Below are positions 46,810 to 54,301 of a stretch of 64,000 bases of DNA, piece after piece. Origin of the DNA: Legionella cincinnatiensis (GTDB lineage Bacteria; Pseudomonadota; Gammaproteobacteria; Legionellales; Legionellaceae); the NCBI RefSeq assembly GCF_900452415.1, contig NZ_UGNX01000001.1, positions 1,116,001 through 1,180,000 of the forward strand, in the 5' to 3' direction. A program made the translations under genes and the position numbers. Every line of letters begins with the position of its first letter. The first letter of the stretch is position 1. The notes under the pieces are model-generated. The model had not been told where the DNA came from, did not search any database, and saw only the letters and a list, made by a program, of their open reading frames with translations.

Positions 46810-47025
46810 ATGTTTATTAAACCTTTAATTGTTGTACTTGGTATAGGCTTGTATTTTAGTCCTATTTTGGCGGTTGCAGATGAAACGAAAACGTGTAATG
46901 CAACTCAGCAAGGAAATTGTGAGCGTTTTTGTCAAGGGCACCAGGGAGCTAAATCGTGCATCATCGATATCACGCAAAGAAGCGGTACTTGTACTTGTGT
47001 GGATGGAACGTCACACACTAAATAA
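46810..47025 (+). CDS. Small secreted six-cysteine peptide (defensin-like spacing)
   Basis: A 71-residue precursor with a clear signal peptide (LIVVLGIGLYFSPILAVA) and a mature part of about 48 residues containing six cysteines spaced C-x7-C-x3-C-x8-C-x10-C-x-C. The CxxxC and final CxC pairs are the hallmark of the cysteine-stabilised alpha-beta fold of defensins and scorpion toxins, although the C4-C5 spacing is longer than typical. ACCAGGAGAAAAA precedes ATG 46810, and a strong hairpin terminator follows, so it is a well-formed single-gene unit. Expected to be exported and disulfide-bonded in the periplasm. No family name could be assigned. Confidence 0.75.
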   Translation: MFIKPLIVVLGIGLYFSPILAVADETKTCNATQQGNCERFCQGHQGAKSCIIDITQRSGTCTCVDGTSHTK

Positions 47026-47042
47026 TAAATTAAGAACACTAA

Positions 47043-47068
47043 ACGAGAATAGAGAAAACTATTCTCGT
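47043..47068 (+). terminator. Terminator of the six-cysteine peptide gene
   Basis: A perfect 10-bp stem ACGAGAATAG / CTATTCTCGT with a 6-base loop, 17 bases past the stop codon. Confidence 0.75.
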
Positions 47069-47115
47069 ATTCTATGTGTTGTTGACATGTCCCGCATTTA
47101 ATACCGTTTAACAAA

Positions 47116-47610
47116 TCATAATCGAGCGATGTTTAAATCACAACATGATTCAGTTATTTCATTTAAATGCGATACCCCTGTCGTGAGGCAACGAGTTATC
47201 AAGTAAAGAGGATTAAAGGCCAGGGAAACAACCGCTGCACAAGTGGCAATAATACCCATAGTTGCATCCACTACGGTATTTGCCAGAGATTGTTTAAATG
47301 CAGAACTTATATGGGAACTGAGTTCTGAATCAAAGGTAAAAACTGCTAATAGCAAAGCAGGAACAACTAATAATAAAGTGGCGATTAAATGAATCAAACT
47401 TTTTAAGAAAAATAACGTTGCATTGATACCTAACCAAAGAGGGCTATAAATGGGACATGCCAGCAAACTGGTAAATTTATCTAAAGTATTAATTGGTTTG
47501 AAATAGGACTGTTGAGGAATAGGAATCAATTGCGAATATTTATTTCTTAATGACTTATATTGATTCCAACTGTAGCTGATATTTGAAAAAAAACTATCGT
47601 GATAAGGCAT
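47116..47610 (-). CDS. Hypothetical membrane protein, 164 residues
   Basis: Not recognised. An approximately 50-residue polar N-terminus (YSWNQYKSLRNKYSQLIPIP) precedes a hydrophobic stretch of two helices (LGINATLFFLKSLIHLIATL and LLVVPALLLAVFTFD), then a further pair around residues 112-140 (ATMGIIATCAAVVSLAFN), and a short tail with two adjacent cysteines (ESCCDLN). The layout resembles the 210-residue protein at 6074-6706 and both start MPY, but similarity is not clear enough to call them paralogs. It is preceded on the same strand by sodC. Confidence 0.65.
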   Translation of the reverse strand: MPYHDSFFSNISYSWNQYKSLRNKYSQLIPIPQQSYFKPINTLDKFTSLLACPIYSPLWLGINATLFFLKSLIHLIATLLLVVPALLLAVFTFDSELSSHISSAFKQSLANTVVDATMGIIATCAAVVSLAFNPLYLITRCLTTGVSHLNEITESCCDLNIARL

Positions 47611-47669
47611 AATACATCTCTTTTTATTTTTATCTAATTTACAGAATGATATTAAATATCATTGTGGGA

Positions 47670-48170
47670 TTATAAAGAAATTTTTCCACAGGCAATACGG
47701 GTACCTCCACCACCTAGCGGAGGATTATCACTATAATTATCTCCACCTTCATGAACCATAATAGAATGTCCTTGAATGTCTTTAGTTTTTAAACGAGGTG
47801 CTAATATGGGCGTTATTGCGGTTCCTTTATTATCAACCACCAATACTGGCAGATCACCCAGGTGGCCTTGGCCATACGGACCTTGATGACTGTTTGTATT
47901 TGCAGGGTCTAAATGCCCTCCTGCATTCATAGCATGGTCACCACAATCTGGATGTTGGTGAATATGAAAACCATGAACACCTGCAGGGAGTCCCGTTAGT
48001 TGAGGTTTAATCAGTAAACCGTATTGGCTGTCTTCAAAAACAACTTTTCCTGCTGAAGTTCCATTTGTTGTATAAACATCACTAGTTACAGTACCTGCAT
48101 TCGAGATGGTTGCAATCAATATAGCAAACACACTGAATATAATTTGTTCCGAGTGGTTTATTTTGGCCAT
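47670..48170 (-). CDS. sodC: Periplasmic Cu/Zn superoxide dismutase
   Basis: A 166-residue precursor with a signal peptide (IIFSVFAILIATISNA) and an intact SodC domain: HGFHIHQHPDCGD supplies copper-ligand histidines and a disulfide Cys, MNAGGHLDP and HQGPYGQGHLGDLP the zinc site, HSIMVHEGGDNY a further copper His, and GGGGTRIACGKI the conserved C-terminal loop and second Cys. It removes superoxide in the periplasm, protecting against the phagocyte burst. ATG 48170 sits after AAAAAGGATTTAAAA, which contains an AAGGA site. Confidence 0.95.
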   Translation of the reverse strand: MAKINHSEQIIFSVFAILIATISNAGTVTSDVYTTNGTSAGKVVFEDSQYGLLIKPQLTGLPAGVHGFHIHQHPDCGDHAMNAGGHLDPANTNSHQGPYGQGHLGDLPVLVVDNKGTAITPILAPRLKTKDIQGHSIMVHEGGDNYSDNPPLGGGGTRIACGKISL

Positions 48171-48289
48171 TTTTAAATCCTTTTTAGTGACAATTTTTCC
48201 ATTCTAACATAGCATATCGAGTATAGGTCATTTAAACATTAAATTTCAAAATAAATTAAAGAAGTAAATACTTCTCTAAGGTTTTTATT

Positions 48290-48817
48290 ATGACTCAATA
48301 CGTAACAACGTCAAAAATTAGAACAGCTGCTTTAGAAGATGCTGCGGCTATAGCTCAAATTCATATTCATTCTTGGCAAAAGATGTACAAAGATTTTATT
48401 CCGGAAACGATATTACAAAACTTATCCCTGCAAGAGCGCACTCAGCAGTGGCATGATTTAATAATGCAAGATGTAAAAGTATTAATAATAGAAATCAATC
48501 AGCAAATTGTTGGTTTTGCGAGTATAGGTGCTTTTCATAATTTTGGTACTGATGGTTCAATGGGAGAGATTAAAGCAATTTATTTACATCCTGATTATTG
48601 GCGCAAGGGATTAGGAACCCAATTATGCACAGCTGCTATTTCTGAATTAGCGAAATCGGGATATAAAAAAGTACTTTTATGGGTATTTGAGGACAATATT
48701 CAAGCGCGAAAATTCTATGATGCTTTGGGATTTGAAGTAACCAACGAAACAAAACTAGAAGAGTTTTATGAAGGTGGTGCTTTATTAAAAGAAGTTCTTT
48801 ATCAAAAAGTAATTTAA
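48290..48817 (+). CDS. GNAT-family N-acetyltransferase
   Basis: A 175-residue GNAT domain protein: IRTAALEDAAAIAQIHIHSW opening, motif A IKAIYLHPDYWRKGLGTQLC with the acetyl-CoA loop RKGLGT, and motif B NIQARKFYDALGFEVTNE. It resembles RimI-like or PhnO-like small acetyltransferases; the substrate is unknown. It is divergent from sodC and upstream of the LRR gene pair, with no evident functional link. ATG 48290 has TAAGG about eight bases upstream. Confidence 0.87.
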   Translation: MTQYVTTSKIRTAALEDAAAIAQIHIHSWQKMYKDFIPETILQNLSLQERTQQWHDLIMQDVKVLIIEINQQIVGFASIGAFHNFGTDGSMGEIKAIYLHPDYWRKGLGTQLCTAAISELAKSGYKKVLLWVFEDNIQARKFYDALGFEVTNETKLEEFYEGGALLKEVLYQKVI

Positions 48818-48905
48818 TTTATTACGCGAAAAATTGATTATTGGTTAGTCATGATGATCTTATTTTGATTTTAAATTTCATTTATTATACAATATTGTCG
48901 CTATT

Positions 48906-49223
48906 TGTTTAAGAGGTTCATTGAAACCCTCTTAAATTCCTGCAACTTATCTTCTCCTTAAGGACGGTGAGGAGGACTGGTATTTTACCTAGTTTTCATG
49001 AATAAACGGGTTGGTTGCTGAGATAAAGCATATACTGAACATCATTGTTCATTGAGTCTGAAATCAGAAAAAAATTTCAGATTCGTACTTTATATCAGCG
49101 AAGAGATGATATCCGTTTACCGATCTTGGTTCATTTTTTCAGTATGTTTTATCTCAATGAGTTAAAAACCCACTTAATTTTTAGCATTAAGCATTAATGC
49201 GTAAATTCTACTGGAGAATAGAG
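48906..49223 (+). promoter_or_regulatory. Conserved leader of LRR gene, copy 2
   Basis: The shared leader sequence ahead of LRR paralog 2. The block TGCAACTTATCTTCTCCTTA near 48950 and the GGTTGCTGAGATAAA region match copies 1 and 3. The inverted arms are TGAGATAAAGCATATACTGAA (49019-49039) and TTCAGTATGTTTTATCTCA (49139-49157); between them lies a second dyad, TCTGAAATC...GATTTCAGA-like. It ends in TACTGGAGAATAGAG before the start codon. Confidence 0.7.
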
Positions 49224-50399
49224 ATGATTTACATCATGCGAGCTCTTGGATCTATGTCTGAAGATGAAATAACACAAGCCTTTGCTGTTATTCCACCAGG
49301 TGTAACTATACTTGATTTAAGTAGGAATGAGCTTTACAAAAAATCAGGAGCAGAATTGACACAAGTTTTTGCAGCCATTCCACCAGGGGTAACCACACTT
49401 AATTTAAACTGGAATTATCTTGGCTACAAGTCAGGAGCAGAATTGTCTCAAGTCTTTGCGGTCATTCCACAAGGGGTAAGCACACTCAATTTAAGCACGA
49501 ATTACCTTTACCAAAAATCAGGAGCAGAATTGTCTCAAGTCTTTGCAGCCATTCCGAAAGGAGTGAATATACTTAATTTAAGTGATAATTCACTTTATCA
49601 AAAATCAGGTTTAGAATTGGCTCAAGCCTTTGCTGTTATTCCCAATGAGGTGACCACACTTATATTGCATGGGAATGATCTTTACCAAAAGTCAGGAGCA
49701 GAATTGTCTCAAGCCTTTGCTGCTATTCCAAAAGGGGTAACCACACTTGATTTAAGTATGAATGATCTTTACCAAAAATCAGGTGTAGAATTGGCACAAG
49801 CCTTTACTGCTATTCCAAAAGGGGTAACTACACTTGATTTAAGTGGGAATTCCCTTGTCGATAAATCAGGAGATGAATTATCCCAAGCCTTTGCAGCCAT
49901 TCCGCAAGGGGTGAGTATACTTGATTTAAGCTGGAACTATTTTGGCGAGAAGATAGGAGCAGAATTAGCTCAAGCTTTTGCTGTTATTCCCCAAGGAGTG
50001 ACCACACTTGATTTATGCGGGAATAGCTTTTGGAAAAATAGTGCAGAGGAGTTGACGCTTATTTTTAAGGCAATCCCCCAGAATGTTGCATGCGTGTCTT
50101 TATCACTTGACGACTTAAATCAAATGAGCCCCGAACAACGTAAAGCCATTCAAACGCGTTATCCCTGCGCTGAGCAAATTATATTGGTTGATACTGAAAA
50201 TAAAAATCGGAAATTAAATCCTACATTAAGTAGGGCGGATGCTAATGTGTATGTGCGCTTTGGGTTTAAGGTATCGGCCCCATCCTTGTTTCATACTACA
50301 TCCTTTTTTGTGGCTAGGAATAAAGAAAAGTTGGAGCCGGGTTTTGAGCAAATGCTCCATCCAAAATTCATAGAAGGAATCAAGCAATTTAGAGGATAA
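49224..50399 (+). CDS. Leucine-rich-repeat protein, 9 repeats (paralog 2)
   Basis: A 391-residue paralog of the LRR protein at 29003-30355. It carries about nine 29-residue LRR units (for example GVTTLDLSMNDLYQKSGVEL) plus one degenerate unit, then the same C-terminal domain (RYPCAEQIILVDTENKNRKL, SRADANVYVRFGFK, SLFHTTSFFVARNKEKLE). ATG 49224 follows CTGGAGAATAGAG; a frame from 49197 lacks a site. As a candidate Dot/Icm effector it would act inside the host by protein binding; this is inference from the repeat type. Followed 370 bases later by a third paralog on the same strand, which indicates local duplication. Confidence 0.85.
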   Translation: MIYIMRALGSMSEDEITQAFAVIPPGVTILDLSRNELYKKSGAELTQVFAAIPPGVTTLNLNWNYLGYKSGAELSQVFAVIPQGVSTLNLSTNYLYQKSGAELSQVFAAIPKGVNILNLSDNSLYQKSGLELAQAFAVIPNEVTTLILHGNDLYQKSGAELSQAFAAIPKGVTTLDLSMNDLYQKSGVELAQAFTAIPKGVTTLDLSGNSLVDKSGDELSQAFAAIPQGVSILDLSWNYFGEKIGAELAQAFAVIPQGVTTLDLCGNSFWKNSAEELTLIFKAIPQNVACVSLSLDDLNQMSPEQRKAIQTRYPCAEQIILVDTENKNRKLNPTLSRADANVYVRFGFKVSAPSLFHTTSFFVARNKEKLEPGFEQMLHPKFIEGIKQFRG

Positions 50400-50458
50400 A
50401 CAAAAAAGAAGGTGTATCAATCTTATTAAAATCGAATTTATCATATAATATTGCTTTA

Positions 50459-50769
50459 CGGTTTAAGTGGTTCACTGAAATCCTTTAAATCCCTGCAACT
50501 TATCTTCTCCTTAAGGACAGCAAGGAGGACTGGTACTTTACCTAGTTTTATGAGTAAACGGGTTCGTTGCTGAGATAAATCATACACAGAAAGTCATTGT
50601 TCACTGATTCTAAAATCAGGACAAGGCATTTCTATTGGTACTTTATATCAGTGAAGAGATGGCATTTGTTTACAAGCCTTAGTTCATTTTTTCAGTATGT
50701 TTTATCTCAAATGACTAAAAAATACTTAATTTTTAGTATTAAAAGTATTAATTCTACTGGAGAATAGAA
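50459..50769 (+). promoter_or_regulatory. Conserved leader of LRR gene, copy 3
   Basis: The same leader as copies 1 and 2, from GTTTAAGTGGTTCACTGAAA to the TACTGGAGAATAGAA ribosome-binding site. Inverted arms TGAGATAAATCATACACAGA (50571-50590) and TTCAGTATGTTTTATCTCA (50691-50709) bracket the central part. The remaining bases 50400-50458 hold nothing recognised. Confidence 0.7.
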
Positions 50770-51516
50770 ATGATTTACATCATGAAAGAGCTTGGCCTTG
50801 GAACTATGTCTGAGGAGGAAATAATGAAAGCTTTTACTGTCATTCCCCAAGGTGTAACCATACTTGATTTAAGCGTAAATAGGCTTGGCAAAAAATCAGG
50901 AGCCGAATTGGCTCAGGTTTTTGTCATCATTCCAAAAGACGTAACTACACTTAATTTAAGCTGGAATTATCTTGGCGGCAAAACAGGGGCCGAATTGGCA
51001 CAAGCCTTTGCAGCCATTACTCAAAGAGTAGTCACACTTGATTTAAGTATGAATGCCTTTTACTTAAAATCAGGAGCAGAATTGGCTCAAGCTTTTGCTG
51101 CTATTCCAAATGGAGTGACTTCACTTGATTTAAGCCTGAATGACTTTTGGGAAAAGAGCGCAGAAGAATTGACGCTTATTTTTGAAGCAATACCCAAAAA
51201 TGTTATGAGTGTGTCTTTATCGCTTCAAGAATTAAATAAAATGAGTCCGGAACAACTTAAAGCCATTCGAACACGTTATCCCTGCGCTGAGCAAATTATT
51301 TTGGTGGATACATATCGGAAATTAAATCCGAGTTTGAGTAGAGTGGATGCAAATGTGTATGCGCGCTTTGGCTTTAAGGTATCGGCTCCATCCTTGTTTC
51401 ATACCGCTTCCTTTTTTGTGGCCAAGAATAAAGAAAAGTTAGAGCAGTTGGTACCAGGTTTTGAGCACATGCTTCATCCAGGCCTCATAAACGGAATCAA
51501 GCAGTTTGGAGGGTAA
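50770..51516 (+). CDS. Leucine-rich-repeat protein, 4 repeats (paralog 3)
   Basis: A 248-residue member of the same family with only about four LRR units (GVTILDLSVNRLGKKSGAEL and three more) plus the degenerate unit, and the full conserved C-terminal domain (RYPCAEQIILVDTYRKLNP, SRVDANVYARFGFK, SLFHTASFFVAKNKEKLE). ATG 50770 has the same CTGGAGAATAGAA site. Its N-terminal cap matches the paralogs (MSEEEIMKAFTVIPQGVT). The reduced repeat number points to deletion or lack of expansion in the repeat array while both ends are conserved. Confidence 0.85.
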   Translation: MIYIMKELGLGTMSEEEIMKAFTVIPQGVTILDLSVNRLGKKSGAELAQVFVIIPKDVTTLNLSWNYLGGKTGAELAQAFAAITQRVVTLDLSMNAFYLKSGAELAQAFAAIPNGVTSLDLSLNDFWEKSAEELTLIFEAIPKNVMSVSLSLQELNKMSPEQLKAIRTRYPCAEQIILVDTYRKLNPSLSRVDANVYARFGFKVSAPSLFHTASFFVAKNKEKLEQLVPGFEHMLHPGLINGIKQFGG

Positions 51517-51594
51517 ACAAAAAAGAAAGCAGGCCAATCTTGAGCGTATTTGAAAAATTCATTGCAAAAAGAGCACTGCGCTAACAGGTTTTTA

Positions 51595-53088
51595 TTAAGT
51601 GCCACAAAAAGTTTGGCATACACGCTCATGTGCTAAGGGTAAACATTGTAAATGCTCTGTGTTTTTTTGTTGTTGGAAAGGATTTTTTAATACGGTCAGA
51701 AGAGAATCCATTAAAGTACTGTCTTTATTTTCAATAAAATCTTTAATTGCATTTTCTACTAAATGATTTCTAGGAATATAAGCGGGGTTTGCCTGATTCA
51801 TCCTGTTTTTTATTTTTTGGAGGCCAACTTCTTGCTGTTTGAGGTGATTTAACCAATCAGAGACCCATTGCTTACTCTTTGGTTGGTTTCCTAGTGCTTT
51901 TATTAGATTCATTTGTTCGTTATGAGAATCAATTGCATTGCTCATAAGACGAAAAGTATTGGTAAAATCAGGCTTGTATTGTTGCATTAAACTAAAAAAA
52001 GTATTAACTAATTCTGCAATCTGGCTATTTTCACCAACTAAGCCTAATTTTTCTCTTACTTTGACACCCCAGTAATAATAAAAACGTTCTTTAAATGAAT
52101 CCAATGTTTCATGTAATTGAGTTAATATTTGTTTCTCTTTAGGATCGAATAAAGGCAATAATGCATACTGAAATTGAGCTAAATTCCATTTGGCAATGGA
52201 CGCTTGATTGCCAAATGCATATCGACCAGAAACATCAATTGAGCTAAATACAGTATCAAAATCAAATTCATCCATAAACGCACAAGGACCATAATCAATG
52301 GTTTCGCCAGAGATGGTCATGTTGTCTGTATTCATAACCCCATGAATGAACCCCACTCCCATCCATTCAGCAATGAGGCGGGCTTGGCGCTCAACAACAG
52401 CTTTAAATAATTTAAGATAAGGATTTTCACTTTGTAAAAGCTCGGGATAATGTCGGTTGAGTGCGTAGTTTGCTAAAGATTTTAATAAATGATGTTCTTT
52501 GAGTGACGAAGCATATTCAAATGAACCTACGCGTAAACTGCTCGAAGCTATTCGTGTTAATACACCTAGGGGTACAGGACCGTTTTGGCGATAGATTTGT
52601 TCTTCACTTGCAATGGCAGCCAGACAACGAGTGGTTGGAATTTTTAAACCATGCATTGCTTCACTAATGAGATATTCTCTTAAAACCGAAGCCAATGATG
52701 CTCTACCATCACCCATTCGCGAAAACTTTGTTCTGCCGGATCCTTTTAATTGAATATCCCATCGTTTTTCATCTTCGCTACATGCTTCACCAAGCAAAAC
52801 CGCGCGACCATCGCCTAAAAGGGGAACATAGTAACCAAACTGATGTCCTGCATATGCCAATGCAATGCTCTTAAGATGTGCTGGAACCCAATTCCCTGCA
52901 TAAAAATTGAGACATTTTTTTTCCTTGGAAGCGGATATATGAGGTACTCTAAGAAAAGAGGCTAATTCATGATTGAATTTAACTAAATAGGGATTTGCAA
53001 TGGGGGTAGGGTTAATTACCTCATAAAAATCAGCGGGTAATTTTAAATAAGAACTACTGTAAATGTTAGAAACCAAAGCAAACCTCAT
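51595..53088 (-). CDS. selO: SelO-family protein adenylyltransferase (pseudokinase AMPylase)
   Basis: A 497-residue YdiU/SelO protein. The family pattern GDGRAVLLGEACSED, WDIQLKGSGRTKFSRMGDG, SVLREYLISEAMHGLKIPTT and GVMNTDNMTISGETIDYGPC are intact, including the Asn/Asp of NTDNM and the DYGPC metal-binding region. SelO flips ATP in a kinase-like fold and AMPylates Ser, Thr or Tyr on redox-related proteins. The bacterial C-terminal motif is present with a Cys near the end (CQTFCGT). Minus strand, convergent with LRR paralog 3. Confidence 0.92.
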   Translation of the reverse strand: MRFALVSNIYSSSYLKLPADFYEVINPTPIANPYLVKFNHELASFLRVPHISASKEKKCLNFYAGNWVPAHLKSIALAYAGHQFGYYVPLLGDGRAVLLGEACSEDEKRWDIQLKGSGRTKFSRMGDGRASLASVLREYLISEAMHGLKIPTTRCLAAIASEEQIYRQNGPVPLGVLTRIASSSLRVGSFEYASSLKEHHLLKSLANYALNRHYPELLQSENPYLKLFKAVVERQARLIAEWMGVGFIHGVMNTDNMTISGETIDYGPCAFMDEFDFDTVFSSIDVSGRYAFGNQASIAKWNLAQFQYALLPLFDPKEKQILTQLHETLDSFKERFYYYWGVKVREKLGLVGENSQIAELVNTFFSLMQQYKPDFTNTFRLMSNAIDSHNEQMNLIKALGNQPKSKQWVSDWLNHLKQQEVGLQKIKNRMNQANPAYIPRNHLVENAIKDFIENKDSTLMDSLLTVLKNPFQQQKNTEHLQCLPLAHERVCQTFCGT

Positions 53089-53648
53089 AAATGTTTTATT
53101 TTAAATGTTTCATCAATATCCTTCAATTTAATCTATAAATGTATAAAACCATCATCGTTGAGATGGAATGTACTGAATAAATTAACGTCAGGTGCCTACC
53201 TACAGTATGGTTTTCAATAGACCCTCTGCTGTTGCAGAGAGTGACGGCTTTGCTAAATATCACTTTAAAAGCGATAGTCAATTTTTTTCTTAAGTGACGT
53301 CTATGTGCTTGCGTGAGGATGACTACAAGTTCCTCAAGTCAATGGCAGTGATCTGCGATCCGAACGAATAAGGGTAAATGTTCTGTATTTCTTATCCCGA
53401 GTTTACGTTAATTAAAGGATGTTTTTTATATTATAGCTCTTAAATTAGTTGTTATGTATAGCCTCCTCTAAGTTCTGTACATAAGTTGCAAGCTCGCTAT
53501 GCCCAGTCATAGAAGTAAGTACACTCCTTCACCTTACTTTACTTGCGCCTCGTCCAGAACTTAGTGGATAACTCTATTTTCTTATGCGTGAGTTAATTTT
53601 TTCTGCTCTTAATTTTCTGATATATTCCCCACTGATAGAGATGTATAT
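53089..53648. other. Intergenic region with repeat fragments
   Basis: About 560 bases upstream of selO. The right end of a CACTGC-type element (CTACAAGTTCCTCAAGTC then AATGGCAGTG) is at 53324-53350, and an inverted pair CTAAGTTCTG / CAGAACTTAG spans about 53467-53566. No gene was recognised. Confidence 0.5.
53324..53350. repeat. CACTGC-CATT-type element end, copy 3
   Basis: GACTACAAGTTCCTCAAGTC then AATGGCAGTG. Its reverse complement matches the left end at 45438 (CTTAAGGAACTTGTAGTC), showing that it is the same family; the other end was not clearly found. Confidence 0.55.
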
Positions 53649-54155
53649 TTAATGATTATTTTTTTGTAAGCATGATTGGACAAAAAGTTGGGTTTGCTCA
53701 CATGGGAGATAACCTTGATTTAAAATTTTTATAAAAATTTGATCACAACATTCTATGAGTTTTATGAAGTCATGAGTTTTATTGCCTTGGCTTAAAAGAA
53801 ACGCAGCGGTTTCTCGAAATAAAGTTAAGCTGGACGTGAGTTTTTGAGCATCAACTGTCCCCCCCATTAATGTGGCGATAGGAATTTTTTCAAGTTGTTG
53901 TAAGACTAAGTGAGCTATTTCATAATAATTTTTAAAAAGTTCGTTATCTTTTAAAAACTCACAAGCTTCATGTAGATCTACTATGCCAAAATATTTAGCA
54001 GTAGCACTATATCCAAGCGTGGCTAGTTGAGGAAAAATATACCAGATCCAATGGTTCTGTTTTTTGCCTGTTTTGATTTCAGCATAAGCGCTTTTGTAGG
54101 AAGGATAAAAATCTTTACCTTGTTGTGCTTCGATGAAGCGTTGCATAGAGTGCAT
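53649..54155 (-). CDS. DUF1810-family protein
   Basis: A 168-residue protein matching DUF1810: SMQRFIEAQQGKDFYPSYKS, then EIKTGKKQNHWIWYIFPQLA, LGYSATAKYFGI and LHEACEFLKDNELFK are the family landmarks, with the conserved HWIWYIFPQ core. ATG 54155 (MHSMQRFIEAQ) follows AAGGATAATTCTG, an AAGGA site; a frame to 54194 is longer without it, and ATG 54146 would also fit the family start. Function is unknown. The family is small, soluble and widespread in bacteria. Confidence 0.85.
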   Translation of the reverse strand: MHSMQRFIEAQQGKDFYPSYKSAYAEIKTGKKQNHWIWYIFPQLATLGYSATAKYFGIVDLHEACEFLKDNELFKNYYEIAHLVLQQLEKIPIATLMGGTVDAQKLTSSLTLFRETAAFLLSQGNKTHDFIKLIECCDQIFIKILNQGYLPCEQTQLFVQSCLQKNNH

Positions 54156-54266
54156 CAGAATTATCCTTAAGGTTCTGAATGTTTCTTCTACCATTATTAA
54201 TAGTAAAGGCGGGATTATAGAGCAAGTGAAATAAATTTTTTAGATAAAGCAAAAATTGATTTTATT

Positions 54267-54291
54267 CCCCAAGACCTTGTAGGCCTTGGGG
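54267..54291 (-). terminator. Terminator after the OTU-like gene
   Basis: CCCCAAGACC pairs with GGCCTTGGGG (one G-T pair) with a 5-base loop, about 10 bases past the minus-strand stop at 54302. An AT-rich tail with a TTTTT run follows on that strand. Confidence 0.65.
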
Positions 54292-54301
54292 GAAGAAAAA
54301 A

